DNA of 36,986 nt from assembly GCA_030427935.1 (NCBI GenBank), contig JAUICI010000016.1:1-36986 (forward strand), written 5' to 3'. A model generated the notes under the pieces. That model saw only the letters and a list, made by a program, of their open reading frames with translations, was not told the origin of the DNA and ran no database searches. This DNA is from Bacteroidia bacterium (GTDB lineage Bacteria; Bacteroidota; Bacteroidia; Flavobacteriales_D; Crocinitomicaceae). Numbering within the stretch: the first letter of the stretch is position 1; every line of letters starts with the position of its first letter. Positions 8,725 through 16,464 of this stretch are shown one piece after another. Both the position numbers and the translations under genes were made by a program.

Positions 8725-9693
8725 CTATTCAGCTTCCTCTGTTAGAGGAGGTTCTTCATTTTCTGAAGTATCTTCTGTTTCTGAAGAAGTACTTGAGGCT
8801 TCGGTATCTTTAACTTCTTCCTTGTCCTCCTCATCTTTTTTACCTTCTAGGACATCTTTCTTTTTGATGGCCCATTCATTATTTTCTAAGCCTACAACTT
8901 TTTGCATGGAAAGCGTCGCAGCTGCCATGGCTAAAATTGGCGCAATAGTAACAGCTATGGTTGCAAATACCATGTAAACATAAGTATTGGAAAAAGCACC
9001 CGGAAAGAAATAGCGAAGAACTTCAGGAATCATGAAAACAATGGAGTAAACGGCTCCAATTGACATCGCAAGTCCACGATGGTTTCTTACAAAATAAGTA
9101 GATTGCTGAATATTTAATCTTCTTCTCTCATTAATGAAATCAATGAATCCAAATCCATAATAGTAGAAACCAATGATCAGAGGAATCGAAAAGATCAATA
9201 CTGCTTTGAATTCATTTTTCGGAAAAAAAGCAGCCAATCCTAAAACTACAACCAGAAAGAAATATTCCCAGAACATGTTTCGGAGGGCAATTTTAACACC
9301 TCTCCTTACATCGTGTACCAGTTGTGTGAAGTTGAAAGGATAGACATTCCCTGTCAGAATTTCTTCCATTTTCTCCGATAACATGGCTAATAGAGGTGAA
9401 AGGATGATGATCACAATATATTTGGTGAACTTGGTAAAGATGACATAAAACCCATCCGAAATAACCAATTCAATGTTCAACCAAATGAGTTCATTGAGGT
9501 TTTTGGGATTGTTCGCTTTGAGTTTTTCGTTGATGTCCAATTCAAGGCTAACAAAATACTGACCCAACATGAAAATCCCCAAACTCAAAATAGCAGGGAA
9601 AATGAAGTAATACCATAATTTATGTTTGAAGATAAACTTGGTTCCTTCTATGTAACTGGAAACCCCTGTCTTAAAATTTTCTATGAATCCCAT
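8725..9693 (-). CDS. EI24 / CysZ-like membrane protein with acidic tail
   Basis: 322 residues. The N-terminus (FIENFKTGVSSYIEGTKFIF) and the central LSEKMEEILTGN...VHDVRRGVKIALRNM region are typical of the EI24 domain, which includes CysZ sulphate permeases. About six hydrophobic segments occupy residues 25-260. The last ~50 residues are very rich in Glu, Asp, Ser and Thr, a low-complexity acidic cytoplasmic tail. The ATG at 9693 follows a good -7 element on the minus strand (9716-9723). Sulphate uptake is the known role of CysZ, but Bacteroidota EI24 proteins are not necessarily orthologous, and no sulphate-assimilation genes are next to it. Confidence 0.82.
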   Translation of the reverse strand: MGFIENFKTGVSSYIEGTKFIFKHKLWYYFIFPAILSLGIFMLGQYFVSLELDINEKLKANNPKNLNELIWLNIELVISDGFYVIFTKFTKYIVIIILSPLLAMLSEKMEEILTGNVYPFNFTQLVHDVRRGVKIALRNMFWEYFFLVVVLGLAAFFPKNEFKAVLIFSIPLIIGFYYYGFGFIDFINERRRLNIQQSTYFVRNHRGLAMSIGAVYSIVFMIPEVLRYFFPGAFSNTYVYMVFATIAVTIAPILAMAAATLSMQKVVGLENNEWAIKKKDVLEGKKDEEDKEEVKDTEASSTSSETEDTSENEEPPLTEEAE

Positions 9694-9715
9694 TGGATTA
9701 TTTTTTTGTCGCTAC

Positions 9716-9723
9716 CAAAGTTA
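9716..9723 (-). promoter_or_regulatory. Bacteroidota -7 element for the EI24 gene
   Basis: CAAAGTTA on the plus strand is TAACTTTG on the minus strand, an exact match to TAnnTTTG, 22 bases before the start codon at 9693. No TTG at the expected -33 distance is visible. Confidence 0.45.
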
Positions 9724-9767
9724 AAAATTGAATTGAATTATAAAAGCTATAATCTTTAAGTTTTTAG

Positions 9768-9775
9768 TAAATTTG
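9768..9775 (+). promoter_or_regulatory. Bacteroidota -7 element for purB
   Basis: TAAATTTG matches TAnnTTTG exactly and lies 20 bases before the purB start. It is divergent from the EI24 promoter. No clear -33 TTG is seen at the expected spacing. Confidence 0.5.
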
Positions 9776-9795
9776 CCTTTTTTTAAAATTTAGCA

Positions 9796-11151
9796 ATGGC
9801 ATTTTCGAGTTTAGAAGCGATTTCTCCAATTGATGGGAGATACAGAGGTAAAGTAGATGAGTTATCAGAATATTTTTCTGAAGCTGCATTGATCAAGTAT
9901 CGAACTTTAGTTGAAATCGAATACTTTATCGACCTTGTAAAAATTGGACTACCGGCTTTGGCTAATTTTCCTCAAGATAAATTCCCGATGATTCAAGGGA
10001 TTTACAAAAATTTCTCGATTGCTGATGCTGAAAAAGTTAAATCCATCGAATCGGTCACCAATCACGATGTAAAAGCAGTTGAGTATTTCATCAAAGAACA
10101 ATTCGATGCTTTAGGTTTGTCTGAATGGAAAGAGTATATTCATTTTGGGCTAACTTCTCAGGATATCAACAATACTGCTACACCTAAATTGTTGAAAGAC
10201 GCGGTAGAGCAGGTGTATTTACCAGCAATGAAGGAGTTGGTCAATCAGCTAAATACCTACAAAAATGACTGGAAAGATGTTTCTATGTTGGCTCGAACTC
10301 ATGGTCAACCAGCATCCCCGACGAAGCTTGGAAAGGAGATTCAAGTATTTACCGAGAGAATTGATGTGCAAATTAAACAACTAACTCAAGTACCTTATTC
10401 TGCTAAATTCGGTGGAGCTACAGGTAATTTTAATGCGCACAAAGCTGCATTTCCTGAGAAGAACTGGGTGGAATTTGCTAATAATTTCGTTAACAATACA
10501 CTTGGTTTGGATAGGAGTCAGACGACCACTCAAATTGAACATTACGACAATTTAGCTTCTCTATTTGACGCGATGAAAAGGATCAATAATGTGATTCTAG
10601 ATTTGGATCGAGACATGTGGACCTATATCTCCATGAACTATTTCAAGCAAAAGATCAATAAAAATGAAGTTGGTTCTTCAGCCATGCCTCACAAAGTAAA
10701 TCCTATTGATTTTGAAAATTCTGAAGGAAATATCGGGATTGCAAATGCGATTTTTGAACATTTGTCGGCTAAACTTCCAGTTTCAAGACTGCAAAGAGAC
10801 CTTACAGATTCAACCGTTTTAAGAAATGTTGGAGTTCCAGTGGCGCACACAATGATAGCTGTGAAATCGACCTTGAAAGGATTGAGTAAACTTTTGCTAA
10901 ATCAAGAGGCTTTTGATCAAGATCTTGAGGAGAATTGGGCAGTTGTGGCGGAAGCGATTCAAACAGTTTTAAGAAGAGAGAATTATCCAAATCCCTATGA
11001 AACACTAAAGGCGTTGACTCGAACAAATGAAGTAATCAATGCCCAAAGCATTGCGAAATTCATAGATACTTTGGAGGTTTCAGATGCCGTAAAGGAAGAA
11101 TTGAAACAATTTACACCATCTAACTACACAGGGGTTGATCTTGTAAAATAA
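9796..11151 (+). CDS. purB: Adenylosuccinate lyase
   Basis: 451 residues, close to the ~456 of the E. coli enzyme. It cleaves SAICAR to AICAR and adenylosuccinate to AMP, both releasing fumarate, in purine synthesis. The fumarate-lyase signature GSSAMPHKVNPIDFENSEGN starts at 293, giving catalytic Ser295 in the flexible loop; LARTHGQPASPTKLGKE supplies catalytic His169, and HFGLTSQDINNTA is the third conserved region. The N-terminus (SSLEAISPIDGRYRGKVDEL) is typical of the longer PurB subfamily, which fixes the start. It is a single-gene unit between divergent and convergent neighbours, with its own -7 element upstream. Its 3' end lies 23 bases from the convergent anti-sigma gene, with no obvious terminator between. 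Confidence 0.98.
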   Translation: MAFSSLEAISPIDGRYRGKVDELSEYFSEAALIKYRTLVEIEYFIDLVKIGLPALANFPQDKFPMIQGIYKNFSIADAEKVKSIESVTNHDVKAVEYFIKEQFDALGLSEWKEYIHFGLTSQDINNTATPKLLKDAVEQVYLPAMKELVNQLNTYKNDWKDVSMLARTHGQPASPTKLGKEIQVFTERIDVQIKQLTQVPYSAKFGGATGNFNAHKAAFPEKNWVEFANNFVNNTLGLDRSQTTTQIEHYDNLASLFDAMKRINNVILDLDRDMWTYISMNYFKQKINKNEVGSSAMPHKVNPIDFENSEGNIGIANAIFEHLSAKLPVSRLQRDLTDSTVLRNVGVPVAHTMIAVKSTLKGLSKLLLNQEAFDQDLEENWAVVAEAIQTVLRRENYPNPYETLKALTRTNEVINAQSIAKFIDTLEVSDAVKEELKQFTPSNYTGVDLVK

Positions 11152-11174
11152 GATCTGTACAAAAGTTTTCCGTT

Positions 11175-11402
11175 TTAGGAATTTCGTACTTTTTCTTTAA
11201 TCTCGATTTTATGCTCTTCAGCATAGACTTTGTCTTGTCGACAATTTCGAATGGCTTTATTCATGCTTGATGAATCATGACCATATTTCTTGCATGGGGG
11301 ACACATGAAAAAATGAAAACGCATGGTCAATTTCTCCCAAAAACTTAGTTGGGTATGATTGGATTTCTCCTTGAGATATGTTGCTTTCTCACATGCTTTC
11401 AT
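11175..11402 (-). CDS. Small soluble zinc-type anti-sigma candidate
   Basis: 75 residues, no signal peptide or membrane helix. Cys4 plus H30-x3-C34-x2-C37 reproduce the zinc-binding anti-sigma (ZAS) pattern, and the N-terminal MKACEKATYLKEKS plus WEKLTMRFHFFMCPPC layout resembles short proteins often encoded after ECF sigma factors in Bacteroidota. The C-terminal half is basic and charged. The gene overlaps the end of the upstream ECF sigma gene by 14 bases, so the two are probably translationally coupled. I infer that it binds and restrains that sigma factor; if so, it is a soluble, possibly redox- or zinc-responsive regulator rather than a membrane sensor. Confidence 0.75.
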   Translation of the reverse strand: MKACEKATYLKEKSNHTQLSFWEKLTMRFHFFMCPPCKKYGHDSSSMNKAIRNCRQDKVYAEEHKIEIKEKVRNS

Positions 11403-12012
11403 CCTTAAACCATTTTTTTTCTATGCAAGACCTTAACTTGATCTTAGCTCGGTGAATGATAACCCACAAATTCGACGTGGTGATTCCGTATTCCTTACAA
11501 ATTTCCTCCGTATCTCTATCGTTCAAGAGTTTTTCACTTGCAATTACTCGCTGACTTTCAGGTAAACTTTCAAAGCAACTCAGAATAATCGCTCTTAATT
11601 CTTTATTATCGAGTTCGTTTTCAAGAAAGTTAAGATCATTCTTAGACATGGCGTCCACTTTCCAGTGTCCTTCTTGACTACCACTATCTTGAAAAAATGA
11701 AGAAAAGGTATTGGTAGTTTTAACCTCTTTTTTTCTCCAGTGATCGATAATTTTTCTATTCAGTATGGTTCCAAGGTAAGATTTTGGATTTCCAATTTGA
11801 TCCAATCCTTCTTGGTTTTTCATCACAGCAATAAAGGTTTCTTGAACAAAATCATTTGCAAGATCTTCATCGTGTATTTTATAATAGGCCAGATTGTATA
11901 GAAAGTCGGAGTGCTCATCGACCCAGTTTTCCAATACATTTTTTTTCTGATCCAATCTTTTAAAGTTTGTTTGAAATGACTGCTTTTCTCCAATCGAAAA
12001 AAACAAATTCAT
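11389..12012 (-). CDS. ECF-type RNA polymerase sigma factor
   Basis: 207 residues. Region 2 spans ~30-100 (SDFLYNLAYYKIHDEDLANDF, FVQETFIAVMKN, PKSYLGTILNRKIIDHWRK), the core-polymerase and -10 recognition part. A variable linker (~100-135) leads to region 4 (LESLPESQR-type motif FESLPESQRVIASEKLL, then EEICKEYGITTSNLWVIIHRAKIKLRSCI), the helix-turn-helix for the -35 element. The family directs stress or envelope regulons. It is followed by an overlapping small ZAS-type anti-sigma candidate and is divergent from the lipoprotein/secreted-protein operon at 12092, a plausible target. A -33/-7 pair lies just before the start, leaving almost no leader. Confidence 0.93.
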   Translation of the reverse strand: MNLFFSIGEKQSFQTNFKRLDQKKNVLENWVDEHSDFLYNLAYYKIHDEDLANDFVQETFIAVMKNQEGLDQIGNPKSYLGTILNRKIIDHWRKKEVKTTNTFSSFFQDSGSQEGHWKVDAMSKNDLNFLENELDNKELRAIILSCFESLPESQRVIASEKLLNDRDTEEICKEYGITTSNLWVIIHRAKIKLRSCIEKKWFKDESM

Positions 12013-12026
12013 TTAGTTTGGAACAT

Positions 12027-12058
12027 TAAAGTTACCATAATGTTGTCAAAAATTCCAA
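12027..12058 (-). promoter_or_regulatory. Putative promoter of the ECF sigma gene
   Basis: On the minus strand TTG (12058-12056), a 21-base spacer and TAACTTTA (12034-12027, 7/8 of TAnnTTTG) form a Bacteroidota-type promoter. The predicted transcription start is within about 10 bases of the ATG. It interlocks with the divergent plus-strand promoter. Confidence 0.4.
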
Positions 12059-12073
12059 TTATGTCTATTTTTA
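12043..12073 (+). promoter_or_regulatory. Putative promoter of the lipoprotein/secreted-protein operon
   Basis: TTG (12043-12045), a 20-base spacer and TATTTTTA (12066-12073, 7/8 of TAnnTTTG) lie 18 bases before the ATG at 12092. It overlaps the sigma-factor promoter on the other strand, so the two directions could compete. Confidence 0.4.
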
Positions 12074-12091
12074 GGTCGATAAATAAATTTT

Positions 12092-12589
12092 ATGAGACTT
12101 CTCTTATCCTTAATTACCGTATCCCTATTCCTATTTTCGTGCACTTCAGAAAAAAAGAAGGATGACGAAAAAAAAGAAGACGAGGAAATCAAGGTAAATA
12201 ACAATGATGTTAAAGAACCCTTTAAGGATATTCAAGTAAAAAAGTTTTACGATGTAATTAGAAAAGACGGCGTCGAAAAGAAGTATAAATTTCGAGTAGA
12301 TTCTGTTGGTTCTGATAAGATTACCATGTACAATGTGAATTTGTTTGGTGAAGGAACGGAAGCTAGTGGACTAGCCATGTCGGCTGCATCTGATAGTGCT
12401 CAAGTATATTTTCTTGGAAATAAATTGGTAATTGAAATGAACGAAGGAGTTGCCAATTTTTTTAATCAGGATCAATTAAAAAAGACTGAAAGTTTTATCA
12501 AAAAGGAATACCGATTTGATAAAAATGATATTCGTCTTACAAAGGTGCATAAGAAAAACACCACAGAGGAAGAAGGACCTACCGAATAA
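12092..12589 (+). CDS. Lipoprotein, unknown function
   Basis: 165 residues. MRLLLSLITVSLFLFSC is a lipoprotein signal ending at an LFSC lipobox. A very charged Lys/Glu/Asp linker (residues ~18-45) precedes a ~110-residue globular part with alternating beta-like segments (KYKFRVDSVGSDKITMYNVN, AQVYFLGNKLVIEMNEG), and the C-terminus is charged again. I do not recognise a family. It is the first gene of a compact unit: 9 bases separate it from the first of two large paralogous secreted proteins, so the three probably act together in the periplasm or outer membrane. Confidence 0.85.
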   Translation: MRLLLSLITVSLFLFSCTSEKKKDDEKKEDEEIKVNNNDVKEPFKDIQVKKFYDVIRKDGVEKKYKFRVDSVGSDKITMYNVNLFGEGTEASGLAMSAASDSAQVYFLGNKLVIEMNEGVANFFNQDQLKKTESFIKKEYRFDKNDIRLTKVHKKNTTEEEGPTE

Positions 12590-12598
12590 GTTGATTCC

Positions 12599-14230
12599 AT
12601 GCCCAATTTTAAGCCCTTATCGGTTTTTATCTCAGTCATTTTTTTAGGGAATATTTTTGCCCAAGCAAATTTTGCTTTCGAAGATTTAATCTACATGATT
12701 GATGGCAAAGATTTAGGTACAAACGAAGTCCCGGTCTACGAAAACATTAATGTTGGGGTAAAAGACATTCAAGGTTATTTAATTGAAGACGAAAAGGTTG
12801 AACTCGGGATGGAAGTAGTGATTACGGATGTCAATTCCAATCGATTACTGTTTTCTCCGGACATGATGGAAGGAATTAGACTGTCCGAAGATGAAGTAAA
12901 AACTGTTCAATTCGATTTGAATTTGAATGAGGACTTTCGAAAAGGAGAAGAGTATTTCATCAAAATTAAAGTTTGGGACAAAAGAACATCTAAAAGCTAT
13001 TCTAAGCATTCCTCTTTCAAAGTGGTAGAAGGTCTTCGAAATGACCATGTATATATTGATGTAAGAAGATTGAATGTGGCAGGGTATAAATTCTTTTTAG
13101 ATCGTCAAAGACTCTATAAATCAAACTATGTCAGAAAAGGAAACGAAGTTGTAACCGACTTATTTTTTACGGAGCTCGAAATCGAAAAAGGTGAAGATAT
13201 TGTGATTTTAACCGAAATCATTGATGAGCAAAACTCAAAAACAATAAAACTAAAAAATGAACATCTAATTGAAGATAAAACGGAGGATTTGAAAAGTGTT
13301 TTGGTCCGAACTTTTTTTGATGATGAAAACCTGATACCGGGTAACTCTTATATCTATAATCTGCAGTTTCATAATGCTTCTCGAAATCAGAAATTGGACA
13401 TGAAATTTCGTTTTAATTTACTTCCAATTAATTGGGAAGAAAATGGCGTGAAATCCGGTGGAATAGCTCTAGAATCTTCTAAGAATAAAATCAAAACAAA
13501 ACCGAATGTGACCGTTGAAATTGGAGACCGACTGGATTTTACTCTTCTCGGTTTTGAATCGAAACAATTAAGTGACTTCGGCTTTGGGAAAATTGGAGGC
13601 GTACTGCAGGTGAGAGATGCGAAAGGAAAGTTATTCTCTTCAACGAAAGATTTGTTTAGTGAACTTGGTCCCTATCCTTTAACACAAACCGATGTTTTGA
13701 ATTTTGATTATGTAATCCCAAGTTCCTTGGCTTCAGGATCGAAATATACACTTGAATTTAAAGTGTGGGATAAGTATAGCAATGCTATAATCCATAAAAA
13801 GTTTCCGTTTAAAACTGCTAAGGTCAAAGAGATGCCATTTGGACTGCAAGAGAATCTGTTTTTGAAATGTAAATTCATGGATTCAAAACTAGTTCCCATC
13901 TCTGTTTATGTGAGCAAGAATGGCTATAAAAATCATTCCAATAATTTGAGACCTTTAGATGAAATTGATCTCATTTCTTCAGTCGAATTAAAAGAAAGCT
14001 ATCAAGCAAAAGAACTAACACGTCAGATTGAATTATTTGACGACCAAGGGAATTTGTTGACACATGATGAAGAGCTTATGGAAGGCTTTTCAAGGGGAGA
14101 AGTCATCGCCTCATTGGTCATTCCGGAAGCAGGAATTGAATTCAACAGAAATTATAGATTGATTGCATATTTGACAGATGGCGACCTGGAATTAATGCGA
14201 GTTGAATACACATTTTATATAGAACAATAA
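12599..14230 (+). CDS. Secreted four-module beta-rich protein A, unknown family
   Basis: 543 residues with a Sec signal peptide (MPNFKPLSVFISVIFLGNIFA; cleavage likely before QAN). I do not recognise the family. Internal comparison suggests four modules of ~110-130 residues (about 23-145, 160-275, 290-405, 420-541). Several contain a GDE/GNE-type turn (SNYVRKGNEVV, KPNVTVEIGDRLDF, HSNNLRPLDEIDL) and end in a hydrophobic strand with a WDK or TDG (FIKIKVWDK, YTLEFKVWDK, YRLIAYLTDG). This looks like repeated immunoglobulin-like beta-sandwiches. It is 9 bases after the lipoprotein gene and 2 bases before a paralogue with the same architecture. No T9SS C-terminal signal is evident, so it is probably periplasmic. 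Confidence 0.85.
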   Translation: MPNFKPLSVFISVIFLGNIFAQANFAFEDLIYMIDGKDLGTNEVPVYENINVGVKDIQGYLIEDEKVELGMEVVITDVNSNRLLFSPDMMEGIRLSEDEVKTVQFDLNLNEDFRKGEEYFIKIKVWDKRTSKSYSKHSSFKVVEGLRNDHVYIDVRRLNVAGYKFFLDRQRLYKSNYVRKGNEVVTDLFFTELEIEKGEDIVILTEIIDEQNSKTIKLKNEHLIEDKTEDLKSVLVRTFFDDENLIPGNSYIYNLQFHNASRNQKLDMKFRFNLLPINWEENGVKSGGIALESSKNKIKTKPNVTVEIGDRLDFTLLGFESKQLSDFGFGKIGGVLQVRDAKGKLFSSTKDLFSELGPYPLTQTDVLNFDYVIPSSLASGSKYTLEFKVWDKYSNAIIHKKFPFKTAKVKEMPFGLQENLFLKCKFMDSKLVPISVYVSKNGYKNHSNNLRPLDEIDLISSVELKESYQAKELTRQIELFDDQGNLLTHDEELMEGFSRGEVIASLVIPEAGIEFNRNYRLIAYLTDGDLELMRVEYTFYIEQ

Positions 14231-14232
14231 AT

Positions 14233-15855
14233 ATGACTAAATACCTTCTAATATTTCTATTCCTTTTTAATGGTTTGAATTCTATCGCCCAAGAATTTGG
14301 TTTTCAAAACTTGATTTTTTCCTCCGAAGGGGTTCAGTTAAAATCAAGAGAGCTCCCGAAATATGAGAAGCTAGTAATTAATGTTGTTGGGATTCAGGGT
14401 TTTGTACCGATAGAAAATGTCGCTAACCTGGCTATGGAAGTTCGTGTGAGTGATGAGAATGATAAAGAGATTGTCTTTAGTCCTGACATGTTTAATAAAC
14501 AGCCAATTCCTATTGAGAACATTCCATATCTGGACTTTAGTTTTGGCTTAGGAGAGGGTTTTGAAGTAGGAAAAACGTATTTTATTAAAGTGAGACTTTG
14601 GGATCGGAATTCCAATAAAGAAATGACTAAAGAAACTTCCGTTAAAGTTCTTCCTCGACTTATCAATAAGCATGTAAAAATTGAAGAAAAGGTACTTTCT
14701 AGTCTTGATGTAAAAGTCTATCTGAACAAGAACAGATATTTCGAAGGGAATTATGTTCGTGAAGGAGATGAACTGTATTTTGATATGTTTTTTGAAGACA
14801 TCAGATTAGACAAAAAAGTCTCAATGGATTACAGTGTGAATCTCATTGAAGTTGAAACCGGGAAAAAATATCCAGTCGAAAGTGATGTCATGGTCATCTC
14901 GGATCCTGAGCAATTAGGAAACATGAACTATGGAATCAAAATGGAAGGGAGCAATCTGATTCCCGGAAAGAAATATCAAATGGAAATTGGGTTTAAAATT
15001 GATGCAATTGAGGCATTTTTCAAGGCTACCTATTCCTTTGTTTTTCTGGGTAAAGGTTCTAGTTCAAATAAGGAACTGATTGCACATAAAGAATTCCAAC
15101 TCTATTTGAACAAAGAAGAGATTTCAGGTAAACCCACTTTATTCCCAGGAGATCGACTCGATCTGGCTATTCGAAATTTAAATACCCAATTGGAACAAGA
15201 AAACATGATCAATTCCATTGGAGCTGAGTGGGTTATATTTGATAGTAAGGGGAAGGAGATTACACGTTCTACGGATTTGTTTGTCGGAAACTCTAATGTT
15301 GGTTCGGATAAAACTTCGGAAATCACACTTAATTGGGCTTCTACTTGGGACATCGAAGAAAATCAATCCTATTTACTGAAAGCAGTGATTTGGGACAAGT
15401 TCTCCCTCAAAAGATTTGAATTCGACATCAATTTTAAAGGGGGGAAATTCAAGAAAAGACCTTATGGATTAGAGAAAAATAAAAATATCAAATTCTTTGT
15501 CGATAAAAATAAAATCAAACCCGTTGCGACCTATGTCATCCGAAATGGGTTTCCATACGATCAGAATTTGTTGAACCCTGGAGATGAGGTTTTTCTTAAG
15601 GTTTCAGGAATTAAGAATGAAGGAGTGGATACTAAAGACTTTAAAACGATTGTACAGATAACCGATCTCAATGGAAAAGTTCTAACTGAAAATGTGGAAG
15701 ATTCACCGAATTTTACTGAAGGAGAAATATTTTCTACCATCACCATTCCCTATTCCGGCGAAGATATCGGGAAATCCTTCATTTTAGTAAGTAAACTAAT
15801 GGATGGAAGTAAAGATGTTTTGAAGTCAGAATATACCTTCAAAGTTGTTAAATAG
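14233..15855 (+). CDS. Secreted four-module beta-rich protein B, paralogue of A
   Basis: 540 residues with a signal peptide (MTKYLLIFLFLFNGLNSIAQ). It aligns end to end with the preceding gene: FGFQNLIFSSEG against FAFEDLIYMIDG, IVFSPDMF against LLFSPDMM, YFIKVRLWDRNSNKEMTK against YFIKIKVWDKRTSKSYSK, and matching ends (SEYTFKVVK, VEYTFYIEQ). The same module signature recurs (EGNYVREGDELYFDMFF, GKPTLFPGDRLDL, DQNLLNPGDEVFL). The two differ throughout, so the duplication is old. The start lies 2 bases after protein A's stop. Its last 8 bases overlap the convergent CPBP gene. Function unknown; a paired or heteromeric envelope role is an inference. Confidence 0.85.
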   Translation: MTKYLLIFLFLFNGLNSIAQEFGFQNLIFSSEGVQLKSRELPKYEKLVINVVGIQGFVPIENVANLAMEVRVSDENDKEIVFSPDMFNKQPIPIENIPYLDFSFGLGEGFEVGKTYFIKVRLWDRNSNKEMTKETSVKVLPRLINKHVKIEEKVLSSLDVKVYLNKNRYFEGNYVREGDELYFDMFFEDIRLDKKVSMDYSVNLIEVETGKKYPVESDVMVISDPEQLGNMNYGIKMEGSNLIPGKKYQMEIGFKIDAIEAFFKATYSFVFLGKGSSSNKELIAHKEFQLYLNKEEISGKPTLFPGDRLDLAIRNLNTQLEQENMINSIGAEWVIFDSKGKEITRSTDLFVGNSNVGSDKTSEITLNWASTWDIEENQSYLLKAVIWDKFSLKRFEFDINFKGGKFKKRPYGLEKNKNIKFFVDKNKIKPVATYVIRNGFPYDQNLLNPGDEVFLKVSGIKNEGVDTKDFKTIVQITDLNGKVLTENVEDSPNFTEGEIFSTITIPYSGEDIGKSFILVSKLMDGSKDVLKSEYTFKVVK

Positions 15856-16411
15856 CATTTTTTGTTCCTTCTTTTAATGAATACAGAAGGACTAAGTCAT
15901 AGATAAAATGCGCGGTAATTGAACTCCAAATCCCATATTCCTCAAATAAGTACCCAAGTAGTACGGAGAATAAGGTCAAGAAAATACCAAAGACAAACAT
16001 TCCCAAATTGAAAATGTTGAGATAACCGTGAATGGCAATAAAAATAATTGAGGTGATCCAAATGCCTAATTGTCCCTGAATGGCTCCTCTAAAAAGAATC
16101 TCTTCACCAAAACCTGCGGCAAAGGAAAGAAAAATGACATCGAACGAGTTTAAATTTAGTCCTCTAAAAAATTCAGTGAGGTCATAGGTGGATTTCGAAA
16201 TGAAAGGAATTTCACTAATTCTTTCGGCAAGCATAGCAACCGATAGGCCGAATAATCCGCCTGCTAAGATCGAAGGCCAAGCATTCAATTCGACCTTTAG
16301 AACCTCCAATTTAAAACCCCCTTCAAATAAAAAATTTATCCCGAAACCCACTAAAGGAAAGCCAATTAGGGTGATTATACCTAGTATGTATAAATTGTTC
16401 TTCTTTAACAA
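15848..16411 (-). CDS. CPBP family intramembrane metalloprotease-like protein
   Basis: 187 residues with about five or six membrane helices. The Abi/CPBP motifs are present: GFGEEILFRGAIQGQL (EExxxR), IIFIAIHGYLN (FxxxH) and SSITAHFIYDLVLL (HxxxD-like). The family includes CAAX-processing Rce1-type proteases and bacterial bacteriocin-immunity or maturation proteases; the substrate here is unknown. The start is a TTG at 16411: an in-frame stop lies three codons upstream and no ATG precedes the first helix. The gene converges on secreted protein B and overlaps its stop by 8 bases, leaving no room for a separate terminator. Confidence 0.85.
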   Translation of the reverse strand: MLKKNNLYILGIITLIGFPLVGFGINFLFEGGFKLEVLKVELNAWPSILAGGLFGLSVAMLAERISEIPFISKSTYDLTEFFRGLNLNSFDVIFLSFAAGFGEEILFRGAIQGQLGIWITSIIFIAIHGYLNIFNLGMFVFGIFLTLFSVLLGYLFEEYGIWSSITAHFIYDLVLLYSLKEGTKNAI

Positions 16412-16432
16412 TGCTTATTCGGATTAAACCGT

Positions 16433-16440
16433 TAATTTTG
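16433..16440 (+). promoter_or_regulatory. Bacteroidota -7 element for the mechanosensitive channel gene
   Basis: TAATTTTG matches TAnnTTTG exactly, 24 bases before the ATG at 16465. No TTG is seen at the usual -33 distance. Confidence 0.45.
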
Positions 16441-16464
16441 AGGGCACAAAAGTAGACTAAAATT

